Position numbers and translations under genes: made by a program. Below the pieces are notes generated by a model. The model saw only the letters and a list, made by a program, of their open reading frames with translations, was not told the DNA's origin and did not search any database. Positions 63,801 through 64,000 of a DNA stretch of 64,000 nt are shown piece by piece. Position 1 is the stretch's first letter; each line of letters starts with the position of its first letter. Source of the stretch: JAIYCX01 sp964353175. Lineage in GTDB: Bacteria; Bdellovibrionota_C; UBA2361; SZUA-149; DAOLCO01. Location of the stretch: the NCBI GenBank assembly GCA_964353175.1, contig CAYGUX010000002.1:1-64000 (forward strand). The letters run 5' to 3'.

Positions 63801-64000
63801 AGGATTCCAAAGATTTAGTCTTGCCAATTATCGACGGAGCAGTTTCAAGGTTAAGACCAGTTTTGATGACAGCGCTTGTTGCTTCTTTAGGGTTCCTTCC
63901 GATGGCAATGTCGCAGGGTACAGGTTCGGAAGTTCAAAGACCTTTGGCAACAGTTGTTATTGGGGGTATCATATCTTCTACAGTTTTAACATTGTTTGTA
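60890..64000 (+). CDS. Heavy-metal efflux RND permease (CzcA/CusA family), 3' end beyond window
   Basis: The frame is open from ATG 60890 to the window end, 1037 codons, only some tens short of the usual length. It begins MFNSIIRASIKYRYVVL and IDAVPDITNVQVQIN, an HME-RND hallmark. TM4 carries DFGLLVDGAVILVEN, the DFG-x3-DGA-x3-VEN pattern tied to divalent cation (Zn/Co/Cd/Ni) pumps, unlike the CusA (Cu/Ag) version. SLDEGDIALHALRIPGTSL and TALVASLGFLPMAMSQGTGSEVQRP also match. It is the inner-membrane, proton-driven part of the tripartite pump. Substrate specificity is inference from the TM4 motif. Confidence 0.95.
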   Translation, partial: MFNSIIRASIKYRYVVLSLSFLVALVGAFSYSSLIIDAVPDITNVQVQINSEAVGYSPLEAEQRITLPIERFLSGMPSLDYTRSLSRYGLSQVTVVFKDGTDIYFARQLVAQKIAESKDRLPVGINPSMGPIATGLGEIFMFTVENALENQNKKNLSELREIQDWIIKPQLRTVPGVVEVNSIGGNSKQIVVSPNLNKLRSYGLTLDDISMAIARNNSNVGAGFIEQDGEQFLLRVPAQIKDYRELNQLFVSVYNGTPVYLEDVSSVQIGTDLRTGAATENGKEVVLGTVFMQIGENGREVSEQVSKRIKEIAPSLPKGVVVKPVYDRTNLIDATILTVKKNLAEGALLVVFILFLTLGNIRAALITACIIPIAMLMTIFGMVQGHLSANLMSLGALDFGLLVDGAVILVENCIKRFGDEQSRLGRLLNKEERLSLVFKASSEVRQATMFGELIIMIVYVPILALSGIEGKMFHPMALTVLIALASAFVLSLTFVPAAVAVFITGPVSHQSHWMDRLQGFYRRSLEMLLRHSHAVIGVSALTFLTSLLLFTRLGAEFIPSLDEGDIALHALRIPGTSLNQAIKMQHQLEQEIMKIPEVSHSFAKIGTAEIATDPMPPSVADGFIMMKPRSEWPDPALSKSALVSKIEEKVLAIPGNNYEFTQPIQMRFNELIAGVRSDVAIKVFGDDSQVLLKLGEDIKNILKNIRGSSDVKVEQVTGLPLVEIRPDSLKLSRLGLSSSDVQDAVRMAYAGEEASNYFEGDRSFPIVVRLSDNDRSDKQKIANLLLPLPSNQTSLFSAQNPRTNRTLGNKERYVLLGDVAEVVSTEGPNQISRENGKRRVVVTVNVRDRDLGSFVSETQREVAMKLDIPSNYWLGWGGQYENLISAKERLTLVVPLVLLSVFGLIWFTFKSFKYSILVFTGIPFALSGGIFALWVRGIPFSISAAVGFIALSGVAVLNGLVLVSFTRKLFKDSKDLVLPIIDGAVSRLRPVLMTALVASLGFLPMAMSQGTGSEVQRPLATVVIGGIISSTVLTLFV

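Overview
The window looks like chromosomal DNA of a low-GC, Gram-negative, flagellated bacterium with type IV pilus retraction motors. Signal peptides, lipoboxes, a TolC/RND tripartite pump and a SurA-like periplasmic protein point to two membranes. Short flagellins in tandem, a Ser/Thr kinase next to a DUF4388 (PATAN) protein, PilT plus PilU, DapL, NadA with a NifS-type desulfurase, and cobalamin-dependent MetH would suit a Bdellovibrionota or deltaproteobacterial-grade lineage. That placement is inference from gene content. No rRNA is present to settle it. A run of 10 N inside recA shows this is a draft or scaffolded assembly.

Layout. 1-2.6 kb: the end of one flagellin gene and two complete ones, each followed by a hairpin. 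2.7-4.3 kb: a small accessory-type protein translationally coupled to a GT4 glycosyltransferase. 4.4-8.5 kb: dapL, convergent with a nadA / cysteine desulfurase / HAD phosphatase operon. 8.6-19.1 kb: a large membrane glycosyltransferase, sthA, a small coiled-coil gene, an rsmD-coaD-exported protein-M42 peptidase operon, and topA. 19.3-25.7 kb: metH, a 150-bp composite palindrome, glmS and tRNA-Glu. 25.9-28 kb: an esterase/receiver pair, a lipoprotein and a Nudix hydrolase.

28.05-34.7 kb is the most system-like stretch. It holds a multi-TM/TPR-like protein, a DUF4388 protein, a predicted pseudokinase-TM-HEAT protein and an apparently active Ser/Thr kinase with a Ser-Pro hexanucleotide repeat. 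Then come phrB, tRNA-Phe, a glycine-zipper protein, an Agl23-like membrane glycosyltransferase, an ABC exporter pair, a GHL10-type glycosidase, pilT/pilU, mfd, a TM/coiled-coil protein that overlaps the mfd 3' end, a SurA-N chaperone and a phosphohexomutase.

52.8-57 kb has a genome-maintenance flavour. A 581-residue protein keeps the outline of UvrA (zinc finger, the TYxG region, the switch His) but has lost its ATP-binding motifs. It is followed by a 66-residue conserved-looking gene, a strong bidirectional terminator, and lexA-recA. The recA Walker A triplet Gly-Lys-Thr falls exactly in the N gap, and the gap is one base too long, which creates an artificial frameshift. 57.5-64 kb is a heavy-metal efflux operon: an unknown small gene, a His-rich membrane protein resembling CzcI in position, then CzcC-, CzcB- and CzcA-like genes. 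The last runs off the window end.

The best candidates for undescribed biology are the ATPase-dead UvrA relative and the kinase/pseudokinase/PATAN cassette. Nothing here is a defence island, CRISPR array, prophage or insertion sequence.
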